From Bacteroidota bacterium (GTDB lineage Bacteria; Bacteroidota; Ignavibacteria; Ignavibacteriales; Ignavibacteriaceae), in the NCBI GenBank assembly GCA_021796135.1, contig JAJYOQ010000001.1:1-48338 (forward strand): a stretch of DNA of 48,338 bases, in the 5' to 3' direction. A program made the position numbers and the translations under genes. This document shows positions 48,281 to 48,338 of the stretch, one piece after another. The notes below the pieces were generated by a model. It was not told where the DNA came from, searched no databases, and saw only the letters and a program-made list of their open reading frames with translations. Position 1 is the stretch's first letter, and each line of letters begins with the position of its first letter.

Positions 48281-48338
48281 ACTGTCTCCTGTATCAAGTC
48301 TCCCTTTTCAAGATGCCTGATAATATGTGCCTTAGATG
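48277..48338 (-). CDS. ABC transporter ATP-binding protein (C-terminal end only, cut by window edge)
   Basis: The last 19 complete codons of a reading frame entering from outside the window: SKAHIIRHLEKGDLIQETV, then TGA. The 'A-x-x-I-I-R-h-x-x-G-x-h' pattern matches the end of MacB/LolD-type ATPases, after the H-loop. It overlaps the first permease by four bases, so the order ATPase-permease-permease is clear. Too short for more than context-supported identification. Confidence 0.75.
   Translation of the reverse strand, partial: SKAHIIRHLEKGDLIQETV

Noticed and set aside
1..48338. Mobile elements, prophage or restriction/defence systems
   Set aside because: No transposase, integrase, phage or nuclease/methyltransferase defence motifs were seen; the only methyltransferase is rRNA-specific RsmH.

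Overview
The window looks like chromosome from an AT-rich member of the Ignavibacteria (Bacteroidota/Chlorobi side of the tree). Three things suggest this. Two long secreted proteins end in a type IX secretion sorting domain opening with the 'QNYPNPFNPST' signature that is very common in Ignavibacteria. Cell-wall genes include a meso-diaminopimelate-type MurE and a PASTA-bearing division PBP. A tiny AURKAIP1/COX24-type basic protein, common in Bacteroidota relatives, sits beside an HU gene. The lineage is inferred from these family signatures only; no 16S or marker search was possible.

Layout. Positions 1-12237 (all minus strand) hold an almost complete division and cell-wall (dcw) operon, transcribed mraZ, rsmH, ftsL-like, PBP, murE, murF, mraY, murD, ftsW, murG, a small two-TM bacterial-PH-like protein, then murC (cut by the window edge). 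Genes overlap by 1-8 bases or are separated by only a few bases. Upstream of mraZ are a promoter and TGGGG repeats at 10-bp spacing that look like the MraZ autoregulatory operator. Next come a monoheme cytochrome c, a bidirectional terminator, a soluble multi-PAS hybrid histidine kinase and a secreted metallophosphoesterase with a CBM9-like domain.

Positions 18439-30659 are the most distinctive part. A 1778-residue secreted parallel-beta-helix protein contains six ~200-residue repeats with calcium-loop-like D-T-N-x-D-G motifs, a dockerin-like module, a cohesin-like domain and a T9SS sorting domain. It is followed by an 855-residue protein with three cohesin-like domains alternating with BIG2-like domains, two FN3 domains and a sorting domain. 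Then come a beta-propeller/Y_Y_Y sensor kinase and a NarL-type response regulator. A 23-bp motif shared upstream of the giant gene and of the regulator, plus an 18-bp perfect palindrome, suggest one regulated unit: a two-component system controlling a cohesin/dockerin-type surface assembly.

Positions 30805-37590 carry a ferredoxin, a DUF488 protein, a CLC anion transporter, and a probable nitrogen-oxide respiration module: a Crp/Fnr regulator, an Fnr-like box, a DUF2249 protein, a decayed DUF1858-like ORF, a short haem-copper-oxidase-subunit-I-like protein, an octahaem hydroxylamine-oxidoreductase-like cytochrome and an overlapping eight-TM membrane partner.

Positions 37744-48338 are mostly housekeeping: a short-chain dehydrogenase, tRNA-Thr(CGU), the AURKAIP1/COX24-like mini-protein translationally coupled to a zinc-ribbon/TPR gene, HU, a small membrane protein, an S9 peptidase, a CBS-less IMPDH/GMP-reductase homologue, oligoendopeptidase F and a MacB/FtsX-type ABC exporter cut by the window edge. 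No insertion sequence, CRISPR array, prophage or rRNA was seen.
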